From assembly GCA_029783825.1 (NCBI GenBank), contig JAREIK010000499.1, positions 499,298-563,297 of the forward strand: a DNA stretch of 64,000 bases. Direction: 5' to 3'. This document shows positions 23,676 to 39,602 of this stretch, piece after piece. The notes under the pieces were generated by a model. That model searched no databases. It saw only the letters and a list, made by a program, of their open reading frames with translations, and was not told the origin of the DNA. Position 1 is the stretch's first letter, and each line of letters opens with the position of its first letter. The stretch comes from Sapria himalayana. Lineage: Eukaryota; Streptophyta; Magnoliopsida; Malpighiales; Rafflesiaceae. A program made the translations under genes and the position numbers.

Positions 23676-26600
23676 ATCTATCTGTATGCCTCTCTATATA
23701 TCAATCTGACTATCTACTTGTCTATTAATATGACTATCTATCAATCTATCTATCTATATATATATCTATCTATTTAACATTATATCTATCTTTCTATCTA
23801 TTTATCTGTCTATCTATCTATATATCTATATGTCTGTATGTCTATCTATCTTTCTATTTGTTTATCTATATTTCTATCTATCTATCTATATTTCTATCTA
23901 TAAGTCTTTCTATATATCTATCTATCAATCAATTTGTCTAACTATATATCTATCTATCTATTTATCTATTAGTCTATATATCTGTATATCTATCAATGTA
24001 TCTACTTGTCCATCTATTTATCTATCTATCTATAAATTAATCTATCTATCTATTTATCTATCTATATGTCTAACTAACTATTTTTCTGTCTACTATTAAT
24101 TGTTAGTCTTTCTACCTGTCTATCTATCGGTCTATCTATCTATCTATCTATATGCCTGCCTATCTATCTATCTATATATATAACTATGTACCTATCTGTT
24201 TATCTATCTAAATATCTAGCTATTTATCTATCTATCTATGTCTATGTCTATTTGTCTATCTATATATTTGTTTATCTATCTATCTATTTGTCTTTTAATA
24301 TATTTATATATTAGACTATCTATATGAATATTTATCTATCTATCTGTCTGTCTATGAATCTATCTATCTATATATCTATCTATCTATTTATTTATTAGTC
24401 TATCTGTCTATCTATCTATTTATCTGACTATATTTCTATCTATCAATTAGTGTATATATTTTCCCATCTAACTGTCTATCTAAATATCTTTCTATTTGTT
24501 TTCTATTTGACTTTCTATGTGTCTATCTATCTATCTATCCATCTATCCATCTATCCTTATTTCTATCTATCTAATAATCTATTTATCTTTCTATCTATCT
24601 ATTTATTTATATATCTATCTATCTATTAGTCAGACAATCTATCTATCTATCTTTATATCAATCTATCTGTCTATCATTCTTTCTATCATTCTATCTATGT
24701 TTCTATCTATCTATCGTTTCTATCTGTCTATCTATTTGTGTATCTATTTTTCTATCGTTCTATCTATATATCTGTGGAACTATGTCTATATATTTGTCTA
24801 TCTATTTATCAATCAATTAATCTAATAATATCTCTATCTATGAGCTTAATAATCTAAATATCTATTTTCTATCTATATATCTATCTATCTATATATCTTT
24901 CTTTCTTTCAATCTTTCTATCTATATATATATAAATATCTATCTATATGTCTACCTATCAATCTGTCTATCAATCAATATATCATTCATTCTATATGTCT
25001 ATCTTTTAATCTCCTTATATATCTATATATCTACATATTTGTCTATATATCTATCTATCTATCTGGCTATCTATCTTTCTTTTTATTTATCTAACTAACT
25101 ATCTATCTATATGTTTATTTATTCATCTGTCAATCTATCTGTTAAACAATCTATCTATCTATCTGACTTTGTGTCTATTTGTCTATTTAACTATCTATCT
25201 ATCTATTTATCTGACTGTTTCTCTATCTATTTGTTTATTTATCTATCTGCCTACTTGTCTTCCTACATCAATACTTGAAGCTTGCCTATTTAAATATCTA
25301 TATATCTATCTATCTATCAATCTATCTATATATCTATCTTTCTATCTGTCTATCTATCTTTTTATCTACCAATTTGTCTATTTAACTATCTGCCTCTCTA
25401 TCAATCTATCAGTCTATTTGTTTGTCTATCTATATATATTTCTATTTGTTTATATATTTCTCTACCTATTTGTTTATCTTTCTGTCTATCTACTTGTTTG
25501 TCTATATATCTATCTATCTATCTGTATGTATGTATGTATGTCTATATATATTTCATTCCAGCGATCTATCTATCTATCTATCTATCTCACTATTTATCTA
25601 TATCTAACTATATATTTATATATATGTCTATGTATATGTCTATTTATCTATCTATTTTTTTATCTATATGGATATCTATATGCCTACCTACCTAACAATC
25701 AATCAATCTATCTCTTTATTAATCTATCGATCAATCTATCTATCAATCTATATATCAATCTATCTTTCAATCATTCTATCAATTTATCTATCTATCTATC
25801 TATATATCAATCTATATTTAAATCTATCTATTTAACTATTAATGTATTTGTATTTTTATTTGTCTATCTATTTACCTATCTATCTATATGTTAATCTATA
25901 TGTCTTACTATCTATCTCTCTATCCATCTATCTATCTACATACCTACTTACCTATTTGTCAATCTATTTATCTCTATATCCAATTTTCTATCTATCTATC
26001 TATTTATATGTCTATCTATCTTTCTTTCTATTTGTTAATCTTTCTATCAATATATCAGTCTATCTATCTATCTATCTATCTGTATATCTATCTGTCTATC
26101 TATATATTTATCTATCTGTCAATCTATCTGCCTATCAATCTATCTATTTGTCTATCTATCTATTTATCTATCTATATTTCTATTTGTCTATCTATCTATC
26201 TATATGTTTATTTATTTCTTAATCCTTCTATCTATATTTCGGTCTATATATCTATCTATATTTCTATCTCTCTATTTCTCTATCTATTTGATTATTTATT
26301 TGTCTATTTATGTGTATATCTATTTGACATTCAATTTGTCTATCTAATATCTATCTATGTATCTATCAATCTATCTGTATATCTATCTATATATCTATTT
26401 ATCTATCTATCTATCTATCTATATTTATATATAACTATCAATCTATATATTTTTTTATCTGTCTATCTATTTATCTTTATTTCTATTTATCAATTATCTA
26501 TATATTTTGCTATTATTGTGTATTTCAATCAGTCTATCAATATATCTATAAATCAATCATCAATTTATCTATCTATCTATTTATCTATGTATTTGTCAAT

Positions 26601-26774
26601 CAATTTTTCTATCAATAAATCCATCTATCTATCTATATATATATATATATATCTGACTATGAATTTATCTATCTATTTTTTGGTATATTTATCTGTCTAT
26701 CTATGTGTATGTCTATCTATCTGTCTTTCTTTCTCTCAATTTATCTATCACTATTTCTAATAGTCTATCGGTCT

Positions 26775-26816
<42 letters not shown>

Positions 26817-26844
26817 ATCTATCTATCTATTTGCCTATCTATCT

Positions 26845-27891
26845 GTCTCTCTATCTATCTATTTATCTAACTATCTATATATCTATCTTTCTATTGATAT
26901 ATCTATCTATTTATATTTGTATCTATCTATCATTATATATGTCTATCTATTTGTCTATTTATCTGTCTATATATCTATTTATTTATTTATCTATTTATCT
27001 ATTTATCTAATAATCTATAATCTATTTGTCTATCACTCTATCTATCAATCTATCTATCTATTTGTCTATGAATCAAAAAATCTATCTTTAAATCAATCTA
27101 TCAATATGTCTACAATCTATCTTACAAACTTTCTATCAATCTTTCTATCTCTCTGTATATCAATTTATTTATAAATCTCTATATCAATCTATTGATTTAT
27201 ATTCTTTTGTATTTTTCATTCTATCTACTTATATAATTGTCTATTTATCTATCTATCTATCTATTTGAATAACTATTGATCTGTCTATCTAACTAACTAT
27301 CTATCTTTTTTATCTACCTATATATCTATTTGTTTAATCGATTTATCTTGTTGTCTATCTATATATATACTATATATCTATCTATATATCTATCTATATA
27401 TCTATCTATCTATCTACATATCTATCTATCTATCTATTTGTCTATCTATCAATATATCTATCGAATTGCCTATCTATAAGTCTATATATCTATCTATATA
27501 TCTATCTATCTATCTATTATATCAATTTATCTATCTATCTATCTATTTTTCTCACTATCTGCTAATATATTTATCAGTCTCTATGTCTATCTATCTGTTT
27601 ATCTATCTATCTTTTTGTTTATCAATCTATCTATATGTATATTAATATGTATATCTATCATTTTATCTTTCTATCAATCTATTTGTCAATCTATCTGTCT
27701 ATCTTTATATATATCTATCTATATGATCAATTAAACTTACTTCTATATATTTGGGTATTTATCTATATATCTATCTATTTGTCTATTTATCTGTCTATCT
27801 ATTTGTCTATTTATATATCTATCTATCAATCTCTCTCTCTTTCTATCTATTTATTTATATATATGTCTATCTATTTGAGTATCTATCTATT
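26845..27891 (+). repeat. 1.06-kb tandem duplication in block B, copy 1
   Basis: Nearly identical to 27913-28947. The offset is 1068 bp in the first half and 1056 bp after a single 12-bp indel in a TATATATC run near 27390. Only isolated base changes separate the copies (for example 27026 versus 28094). Confidence 0.92.
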
Positions 27892-27912
27892 AATATATAT
27901 GTCTATCTATCT

Positions 27913-28947
27913 ATCGATCTATCTATCTATTTATCTATCTATCTATATATCTATCTTTCTATTGATATATCTATCTATTTATATTTGTATCTATCTATCA
28001 TTATATATGTCTATCTATTTGTCTATTTATCTGTCTATATATCTATTTATTTATTTATCTATTTATCTATTTATCTAATAATCTATAATCTATCTGTCTA
28101 TCACTCTATCTATCAATCTATCTATCTATTTGTCTATGAATCAAAAAATCTATCTTTAAATCAATCTATCAATATGTCTACAATCTATCTTACAAACTTT
28201 CTATCAATCTTTCTATCTCTCTGTATATCAATTTATTTATAAATCTCTATATCAATCTATTGATTTATATTCTTTTGTATTTTTCATTCTATCTACTTAT
28301 ATAATTGTCTATTTATCTATCTATCTATCTATTTGAATAACTATTGATCTGTCTATCTAACTAACTATCTATCTTTTTTATCTACCTATATATCTATTTG
28401 TTTAATCGATTTATCTTGTTGTCTATCTATATATATACTATATATCTATCTATATATCTATCTATCTATCTACATATCTATCTATCTATCTATTTGTCTA
28501 TCTATCAATATATCTATCGAATTGCCTATCTATAAGTCTATATATCTATCTATATATCTATCTATCTATCTATTATATCAATTTATCTATCTATCTATCT
28601 ATTTTTCTCACTATCTGCTAATATATTTATCAGTCTCTATGTCTATCTATCTGTTTATCTATCTATCTTTTTGTTTATCAATCTATCTATATGTATATTA
28701 ATATGTATATCTATCATTTTATCTTTCTATCAATCTATTTGTCAATCTATCTGTCTATCTTTATATATATCTATCTATATGATCAATTAAACTTACTTCT
28801 ATATATTTGGGTATTTATCTATATATCTATCTATTTGTCTATTTATCTGTCTATCTATTTGTCTATTTATATATCTATCTATCAATCTCTCTCTCTTTCT
28901 ATCTATTTATTTATATATATGTCTATCTATTTGAGTATCTATCTATT
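27913..28947 (+). repeat. 1.06-kb tandem duplication in block B, copy 2
   Basis: Second copy; shared non-generic landmarks such as tatgatcaattaaacttac and cttttgtatttttcattc prove that this is true duplication rather than repeat background. Confidence 0.92.
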
Positions 28948-31451
28948 TATTTATCCATCTATCTAACTGTATAATAATATGTAAATCTATTTGCCTATCT
29001 ATCTATCTATCTATCTGTCTATCTGTCTATCTGTCTATCAATCAAACAATCTATCTATCATACAATCAGTGTATCAATATGTCTATAAATCTATCTTTCA
29101 ATCTTTCTATCAATCATTCTTTCTATCTTTCTATCTATCTTTCTATCTATCTTTCTATCTATTTGTTTATCAATCTATCGATCAATCTATCTATTTATAT
29201 CTCTATGTATTTTTATTTTTATGTGCCAATATATTTATCTATGTTTCAATTTTCTATGTGCATAGAAAATCAGGATATCTATTTATATATCTATCTATTT
29301 ATCTATTTATCTTTTTTATTTATCTATATTTAAATTTGTCTATATATCTAATTCTCTATCTATCTTTCTTTACATTTATCTATCTATCCATCTATATATA
29401 TATATATATATATCTATCTATCTTTCTATCTACATATCTATCTATTTATCTATCTATCAATCCATTTCTCTATCAATCTATCTATTAATATGTCAATCTA
29501 AATGCCTATCGATATGTCTATCTATCAATCTATCTATATATCTATCTGTCAATCTATATATCTATTATATATATCTATCTATCTATTTTTCTATCTATAT
29601 GTCTATATATCTGCTTGTCTATATGTATATTTCTCTATCTATTTATCTATCCATCTATCTATGTATATATCTATCTATTAGTCTATATATTTGTTTGTCT
29701 ATCTTTTTTAAATATGTATATTAATATGTTTATCTATCTATTGATCTATCCATATTTCTATATATCAATATGCAAATCTATTTGTCTATATATGTCTATC
29801 TATCGACCTATCTTTCTATCTGTCTATCTATCTATCAATGTATCTGTCTATCTATTTGTGTATCAATCAATCTAAATATCTACCTGTCTCACTATCTATC
29901 TCTCTATCTGTCTATCTATCTCTCTATCTGTCTATCTATCTATCTATCTATCTTTCTATCAATTGCCAATCTATAAGTCTATCAAATTGTTTATCAATCT
30001 ATCTAAAAATCTGTCTATCCAAATGTCTATCTATCTATCTTTCTATAATTCTTTCTATCAATCAATCAATCAATCTCTCTATATATCTATTTATCTATCT
30101 TTCTTTCTTTCTGTAAATTTGTTTGCCAATCTAATTGTTTGTTTGTATATTTATCCGTCAAAATTCTTGTCTGTCTATCTTTGTGTCAATTTTTTATCTG
30201 ACAATATATCATTATATCTATCTATTTGACTATATATCTTTGTATCTATCTATCTATCTATCCGTATGTCTATCTCTCTATGTATCTATATATTTGTCTA
30301 TCAATCAATTTATCTATCTATCTATCTTTATGTCTATCTCTCTATGTATCTATATATTTGTCTATCAATCAATTTATCTATATGTCTATCTATCTATCTA
30401 TGTATCTATATATCTATCTATATGTCTATCTTTCTATCTATATGTTAGTCTGTCTAGGTATCTTTCTCTCTATATGTCTATCTATCTATCGATACAACTC
30501 TCAATCAATCAATCAATCTATATATATATATATATATATATCCTATCTATATATCTATCTAACTAACTTTCTTTCTTTCTTTCTTTTTATCTATCTATCT
30601 ATCTATCTGTATATGAAAATATCTTTTAATCTATCTATCAATATTTCTCAAATTCTATCTATCTATCTATTTATCTATATGTCTATCTTTCTGACTTTCT
30701 ATCTATATATCTATTTATCTATCTATCTACTATCTATCTATCTATCTATCTAGCTGCCTGTCTGTCTATGTATCTTTCTATTTGTCTATCTATCTGTCTA
30801 ACTATCTATCAATCAAACTATCCATCTATTTATCTATCTATCAATCTATTTATTTATCTATTTATCTTTATATCAATCTATCTATCTATATATCTATCAA
30901 TTTGTCTATTAGTTTATCGATCAATCTATTTGTCAATCTAACTATCCATTTGTCTATCTATCAGTCAATCAATCAATCTATCTATTTATCGATATATCTT
31001 TCTTTCTTTATGTTTGTCTATCTATTTATTTATTTATTTGTCTATAAGTGTAAGTATCTGTTAGTGTTTCTTTCTGTCTATCTATCTGTCTATTTGTATA
31101 TATATCTATCTATATGTATGTATGTCTGTCTATTTATATATCTATGTATCTATCTATAAATCTATCTATATGTCGATATATCTATGTATCTATCTTTATA
31201 TTATTCAATCTTTTATATGTATATTTTTCTATATATCTATCTATCTATCTGTATATGTATCTATCTGTCTAGATGTTGATGTATCTATCTGTCAATAAAT
31301 CAATCAATCTGTTGTATAAATTTCTATCAATATATTTATCTATAAATCAATCTATCTTTATTTCAATCAATCTATCTATCTTTATTTAAATATGTCTATT
31401 AATATGTATATCATTCAGTATTTCAATATATCTATCAATATATCTATCAAT

Positions 31452-31485
<34 letters not shown>

Positions 31486-32843
31486 ATATATCTATCTATC
31501 TATTTTTGTATCAATTTATCTATATATATATATATATGTATTTGTCTTTTTATCTATATATCTATTTATCTATCTATCTATTTATCTATTTGTCTATATA
31601 TCTATCTATCTATATAATAATGTTTTTATCTATCTATCTATCTATTTGTTTATCTATCTGTCTATCTTTCTATCTATTTATTTGTCTATCTATTTTTCTA
31701 TCCATCTATCTATTTGTCTATCTTTCTGTTTACCTATCTATCTATTAATCTATCAAACAATCTATCTATCAATCTAACTATCAATTTCTCTAGCAATCTT
31801 TCTATAAATCTCGCTATCTATCTATCTATATGTCTATCAATATGTCTATCTCTCTATTATCATTATATATATCTATCTATGTCTCTGTCTAACTATTTGT
31901 CTATCTATCTCTCTATCTATTTATATACTTTTCGATCTATCTCTTTATCTGTCTAACTATCTATCTATCTATATTTCAATCAATCAATCTTTCTATTTAT
32001 TTGTCTATCTATCTATCTATTTATTTATCTGTCTATCTATCTATCTATCTTTCTATCTTTCTATCTATCTTTCTATCTATCTTTGTATCTATCTATCTAT
32101 CTATCTATCTATATGTCTATCTATTTATCTATCTATTTGCGTATCTATCCAACTATCTAGCTGTCATATAATCTTTCGATCTATCTCTCTATAAATATAT
32201 CTATCTCTCAGTCTGTTTTTCAAACAAAAGTTCCATATGTCTATCAAACTGACTATCAATATGTTTATCAATCTATCTATCAACCTTTCTATGAATATGT
32301 CAATTAATTTTTTTATTAATCTATCTATCTATCTGTATATCTATCTATTTATCTACTATCTATGAATCTATTTATTTGACTGACTATCTAACTATATATC
32401 TTTTTGACTATCAATCTGTCTATCTATCTGATTATTTATCTTTCTATATATCTATCTATCGACCTTTTTATCTATCTATCTATCTATCTATTTCTCTATC
32501 AATCTATTAATTTTTTATCTAAATTTTTATCTATATATTGATCTATCTATCTATATATCTATTTGTCAATCTATCTGTCTATTTTATCTTTCTATCTATT
32601 TGTCTATCAATTTTTATATCTATCTAACTATATATCTCTCTATCTATATGTCTATATATCTATCTAGCTATTAGTCTATCTATCTAGCTATCTTTCTATC
32701 TATCTGTTTGTCTATCTATCTATATGTATAAAATCTATCTTTCGATCTATCTATCTTTGTATCAACCAATCACAATCTATCTATCTATATTTCTATCTAT
32801 CTATTTGTCTATCTATCTGTCTATCTATATGTATGTCTACCCA

Positions 32844-32878
<35 letters not shown>

Positions 32879-35800
32879 ATCTATCTTCTATCTAAGTTTC
32901 TATCTATGTATTTGTGTATCTATCTGTCTATCTATCTAGGTATTTATCTCTTTATCTATATTTCCAGCAATTTATCTATTTATAAGTCTATCAAATTGAT
33001 TTCAATCTGTTTATCAATCTATTTATCTATCTGGCTATCAATCTTTGTATCAATTTTTTTATATCTATCTAGTTATTTGGATATCAATCAATCTCTCTAT
33101 ATATCTATTTATATCTCAATGTATTTGTCTTTCTATCTGCCTATATATTTGTCTATATATCTATCTATCTATATATCTATCTTTCTATATATCTATCTTG
33201 CTGTCTATCTATCTATCTATCTATCTATCTATATATCTCTTTATCTATCTATCTGTCTTTCTGTCTATCTGTCTATTTATTTATATTACAATTTAACTAT
33301 CTATATGTCTGTCTATCTGACTATCTATCTTTCAATCTATTTATTTGTCTATCTATCTATCTATCTATCTATCTTTTTATTTGTATATCTATTAATTTGT
33401 CTATCTAATTGTGTATCTATATATCGATCGATCTATCTATTTATTTATCTATTTGTCAATCTATATGTCTATTAATATTTCTATCTATTTGTATATTTAT
33501 TAGTTAATCGATCTATCTATCTATTTATCTATTTTAAATTCTATCTGTATATATTTCTATATCTATCTGTAAATCTATCTATAAATTTGTCTATTTAACA
33601 ATCTATATGTATTAAAATCTATCGAAATATCTTTTTATCTATCTTTATTTCCATCTATATATTTGATTAACTATCTGTCTATCTTTCTATCTATATTCTA
33701 TCTAACTTTCAACCTATTGATTTGAGTATCTATCTATATATCTATATATCTTTCTACCAATCTATCTATCTATAAGTCTATCAAATTAACATTCAATCAA
33801 GCTATTATTATGTTTATCAAACTAGTGATAAATCTATCTATCTATTTGTCTACCAATATATCTCTAATTCTTTCATTCAATTAAACTATCTATCTATCTA
33901 TATATCTATCTTTCTTTGATTTTTTTCTATCTGTCTATCTATCTATCTATATGTTATCTATCAATTTATATTTTATTTATCAATCTATCTATTTTTCTAT
34001 CTATTTTTCTATCTATTTATCTATCTATAAATATATCTATATATCTATCTACCTATCTATCTACCAATATATCTATATATCGATATATTTGTATATATAT
34101 CTTTCTATCTATCAATCTATCTTTCCATCTTTTTATCAATCAAAATATCTATCTATCAATCTGTCTATTAACATGTATATCAATCTGTTTTTAAATCTCT
34201 CTTTCAATATTTTTATCAATCTTTCAATCAATCTATCTATATATATGTCTAGCTATCTTTCTTTCTATAGGTCTGTCTATCTGTATATCTATCTCTCTCT
34301 CTCTCTAACTATATATATATATATATATATATCTATTTATCTAACTATCTTTATATCTATCTGTCTATCTATATATCTATCAATTTGTCTATAAATCTAT
34401 CTATTAATCTATCAATCCATCTGTCTATCTATCTATCTTTCTTTATTTATTTCAATAAATCAATCAATCAATCTTTCTATCTATATTTCTTTCTTTCTTT
34501 GTGTCTGTCTATCTATTTGTCTATTTATTTGTTGGTCTGTATATCTATCTATCACATTTCTATCTATCTATATGTATGTTTATGAATCGATCTAACTATT
34601 TATATATCTATTAGTCTATCTATCTATCTATTTGTTTAACTATTTTATCTATCTATCTATCTTTTTATATGTTATCTATCTATGTATATACCCATATATC
34701 AATCATTCTATGAATCATTCTATCTATCTATATATTAATCAATCTATATGTCCATCAATCTATCTGCCTGTCTCTCTATATCTATATTTTTGTATCTATC
34801 TATCTAACTATCTATCTTTTTAGCAATACATCTGTCTATCAATCTACATATACATATATATGTATGTTTTTTCCTTTTTATCTGTGTATCAATTTTTTAA
34901 CTTTCTATCAATATATATATATATATATATATCTATCTATCTATCTATCTATTTATTTATCGACCGATCTAACTATCAGTCTATCTAATTGTGTATCTCT
35001 CTTGCTATCTATCTAATTTTCAATCAATCTATTAATCTGTATATGTATATGTCTATCAATCGATATATTTGTCTATCTTTTTATCTATCTATATGAATAT
35101 CTATGTCAATTTATCTATATATCTATATATTTGTCTACCTTTATGCCTATTTATTAGTCTATCTAAATGTTTATCTATTTATCTATATATCTCTTTATCT
35201 ACCTGTCTTTATATATATCTATCAATCTATCTATCTGTATATCTATTTGTCTATCTATCTTTTTATCTATTTTTCTATTTGTATATATATCTCTTTATCT
35301 ATCTATCTATTAATCTGTCTCTCTATGTATTAGTTTATCAATCTAATTGTTTCTCCATCTTTTTATATGTCTATAAATCTATATATCTATCTGTTTATAA
35401 ATCTAACTATCTATATTTCTATGTATTTATCTTTCTATCTGTCTATCTATCTATCTAAATATCTATCTATATATGTATCTATCTGTCTGTCTATCTATCT
35501 ATCTGTTTATCTATCTATCTGTCTATATATATGTCTATCTTTTCATCATATATCTGTATATCTATGTGTCTATCTATCTATCTATATGTCTATTAATCTG
35601 TCTATCATTCTATTTATCAATATGTCTATTAATCTTTTATCACTCTTTATATCAATTTGTCTATCTATTGATCTATATATCTATCTTTTTATATTTCTTT
35701 CTATCAATTAATCTATCTATCTATCTATCTATTAGTTTATCAATATATCTATTTGTCTATCTTTCTATTTGTCTATCTGTCTATTTTTCGATCTGTTTAT

Positions 35801-36224
35801 CTATCAATCAATCTAACTGTCTGTTTGTTTATCTATTTTTCAGTATGCCTATCTATCTATCTATCTATATATATTTCTGTCTATCAATGTGTTTATATAT
35901 CTATCTATCTATAAGTCTATCTATCAATCTATTATTCTGATTATATATCTATTTGTCTATCTATCTATCTATCTTTCTATCTATCTGTCTATCTATCAGT
36001 CAATCAATCAATCTTTCTAACTATCTATCTATCTCATAATCTTTCTATCTATCAATCTTTCTATTTATAAATGTATTTATTTATATTTTTATCTATCTAT
36101 CAAATTATCTATCTATCTTTATGTCTATATATATGTCTTTCTATCTTTCGTTCTACCTATCTCTCTATCTATCTATCTAACTATGTATCTTCTATCTATA
36201 TTTGTATGTATCTATCTATCTTTA

Positions 36225-36269
<45 letters not shown>

Positions 36270-37394
36270 CTATATATATATATTTCTATATATCACACTA
36301 TGTCTCTCTCAATCTATCAATCTGTCTATTTATATGTCTATTTATCTGTCTAATTATCTATCTAATTATCTGTCTATATATAAGTCTGTCTATCTTTTTT
36401 TTTGTATATCTATCTATCTATATAAATATCTATCTTTATATCTATCAATATATCTAACTGTCTATCGATCTATCTATATATCTATATATCTATCTATTTA
36501 TCTATCTTTATATCTATCTATCTATTTATCTAACTATTAATATATCAATCTATTTGTCTATCTATCTATTAATCTATTTATCTATCTTTCTGTATATCTA
36601 TCTATGTATTTATATTTCTATATATATATATATATATATCTATCTGTCTGTCTCACTATTTGTCTTTCTATCTATCGATCTATCTATTTATGTATCTATC
36701 TACCTGTCTTTCTATATATTTATACAACTATTTATCTATTTATCTATCTATCCACCAATCTATATATCTATCTATCAATCTATCTATCCATGTATCTATC
36801 TAATAATATGTCGATATATATATATATATCTATATATATCTATCAACTTGTCTATCTTTATATCAAACTATCTTTCAATCTAGCTATCTATCTATCATTC
36901 ATTCTATCAATATGTCTATTTTACTATCCATCCATCTATCAATTAATTTATCTATCAATCTATCTATCAATCTTCCTTTTTATCTCTCTATCTAACTGGT
37001 ATTCTATATGTCTATTTATTTATTAATCTATATGTCATTCTATCCATCTATCTATCTATCAATATATATCTATCTACCTATCTATTTGTAAATCAATCTT
37101 TTTAATATTCTTTTTATCAACCTATCTAATAATCTTACTATCTATCTAGCAATTAATTTATATATCTATCTAGCTATATATTTATCTATTAATCAATCAA
37201 TCTATCTATATATCTGTCTCTCTAACTATCTGTCTATCAATCTGTAAATCAATTTGTCTATCAATTTGTCTCTCAATTTCTTTGTAATTTTGTGTATGAA
37301 TCTTTCTATCAATATATCAATCAATAAATCTATCAATCTATTTAAGAATCTGTCTATCTATTTGTTTATCTATCTAACTATCTATTTATTTGTG

Positions 37395-37425
<31 letters not shown>

Positions 37426-38637
37426 CTTTCTATCTATCTATCTTTCTATCTATATATCTTACTATTTGTTTATCTATATATATATCTATCAATCTATCAG
37501 TTTATATATCTATCTAATTTTTATTTATCTGTCAAAGTATCTCTCTATCTATATATATGTCTATCTATCTGTCTATCTATCTGTCTATCTATCTGTCTAT
37601 CTATATGTCTATCAATCTTTCTATCTATTTGTGTATCTACCATCTATTTTTCTCTTTATTTTTCTATTAATAATCAAATAATCTTTCTGGGTATATAATT
37701 GTCTATCTATATGACTATCTATCTATCTATCTATTTGTCTATCTATCTATTTGTCTGTCTATCTATCTACTTTCCTATTTGTTTGTCTAGCAATGAATCT
37801 ACTTGTCTATCAATCTATGTATTTATCTATATATCTTTATTTCTATCAATCTACATGTCTATCTATTTTTTATATATTTGTTTATCTATCTATCTATATA
37901 TCTCTCTATCTATCTATCTATCTCTCCATCTATCTATCTTTATTTCTGTCTATCTATCTCTATCTATATATCCTTCTATCTATATGTCAATCTATCTATC
38001 TATTTATCTTTTTTTCAATCATTCTATCTATCTATCTTTCAATATTTCTCTCAATCTGTATATGAATCTAATATCAATCAATCTATACATCTATCTATCC
38101 ATCTATCTATCCATCTATCTATCTACTTGTCTATATATCTATCTATCTATCTATATATCTATATGTCTATAATTATGTCTATCTATCTAACTATATTTAT
38201 TTCTAACTATCTGTCAATCTATTTATTTATCTATCTGTCTATCTAAATATCTAAATAGCTGTCTTTCTATCTATCTATATGTCTTTCTATATGTCAATCT
38301 ATCAGTCTATCTATCAATTAGATAATCTATATGTATATCTATCTATCAATCTATCTATCTATATTTCTATCAATATGTATATTTATATATCCATCTATTT
38401 ATCTATCACATTATATATTTATTTCTATCTATCTATCTATTTATCTTTTTTCTTAATTTGTCTATATATCTTTCTATCAACTATTGATTAATCTATATAT
38501 TAATCTATCTCTCAATCTCTATGTCCATCTTTCAATCTTTCTTTCTATCAATCAATCAATTAATCTATCTATATATTTTCTATCTTTCTTTCTATCTATG
38601 TATCTGTCTGTCTGTATATCTATCATCTATCTAACTA

Positions 38638-38741
38638 TGCGTAGCTAGATTCTCATAGCGAGGCTCTTTGACTTAGCGAAGTGCTTTAGTAGCATCGAAG
38701 CCCTATGTGCTATAATGCTAAGCCAAAGATGCTCCACCTTA
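38638..38741. repeat. 104-bp non-array island with 18-19 bp imperfect repeats
   Basis: A sharply bounded stretch without TATC periodicity. It contains tagcgagg (38656), tagcgaag (38674) and catcgaag (38693), spaced 18 and 19 bp, plus cttagc and gctaag that could pair. It could be filler DNA from break repair or the residue of a small minisatellite. It does not fold as a tRNA by inspection. Confidence 0.7.
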
Positions 38742-39602
38742 TCTTTATCTATCTGTCTATCTTTTTGTCAGTCTTTCTATCAGTCTATCTTTTATCTCTC
38801 ACTCTATCTATCAATCCATCTATATATGTGTCTATCTCTCAATCTATCTATTAATCCATCTATCTATCTGTATATCTATCTATATGTCTATCTATCATTC
38901 TATCTATCATTCTATCTATCATTCTATCTATCTATCTTTCTATCTATCTATATATCTTTCTATCTATCTCTCTATCTATTTATCTATATATTTTTCAATG
39001 TACTTTTCTATTTATATGTTTATCTATCTATATATCTATCTGTCTATCAATTTGTCTATCTATTTGTCTATGTATCTTTCAATCTATCAATCAATTTTCT
39101 GTCTATCTATTTGTCAGTCTAATTGTCTATCTGTAGTCGATCTATCAGTCTATCTAACTACTATCTATCTATCTATCTATCTATCTTTCTATATATCTAT
39201 ATATCTTTCTATCTGTCTATCTATGTATGAATCTATCTATGTATGAATCTATCTATGAATCTGTCTATCTATGTATGAATCTATCTATGAATTTGTCTAT
39301 CTATCTATCTATTTAACTGTTTATCTATCTGTCAATCTATCTGTCTATATTTTTGTCTATCAATCTATCTATCTGTTTATCTATCTTTCTATCTATTTTA
39401 CTGAAAATCTATTGATCTATAAGACTATCTATTTATCTATCGATTTTCAGACTATATACCTATGTATCTATTGATTATCTATCTGTCTATCTATCTATCT
39501 CCTTTTCTATCTATTTATCTATCTATTTTTATGACTATCTATCTGTCTATCTATATATCTATCTATCTTTTTTTATATCTACGTGTCTATCTATCTATAT
39601 AT

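Larger units (their letters stand above)
23220..39602 (+). repeat. Tetranucleotide (TATC)n array, block B
   Basis: 16.4 kb of the same degenerate TATC/TGTC/TTTC/AATC repeat on the same strand as block A. Its left edge abuts the truncated CACTA end and its right edge abuts the intact B end of element 2. Local higher-order patterns include a 12-bp unit at about 37556-37600, tctatcattcta repeated near 38890-38925, and a gaatctatctatgtat pattern at 39215-39300. All open frames are repeat by-products. Confidence 0.97.

Noticed and set aside
38638..38741. A tRNA or small RNA gene in the array island
   Set aside because: No cloverleaf or A/B box arrangement could be drawn; short direct repeats explain the sequence better.
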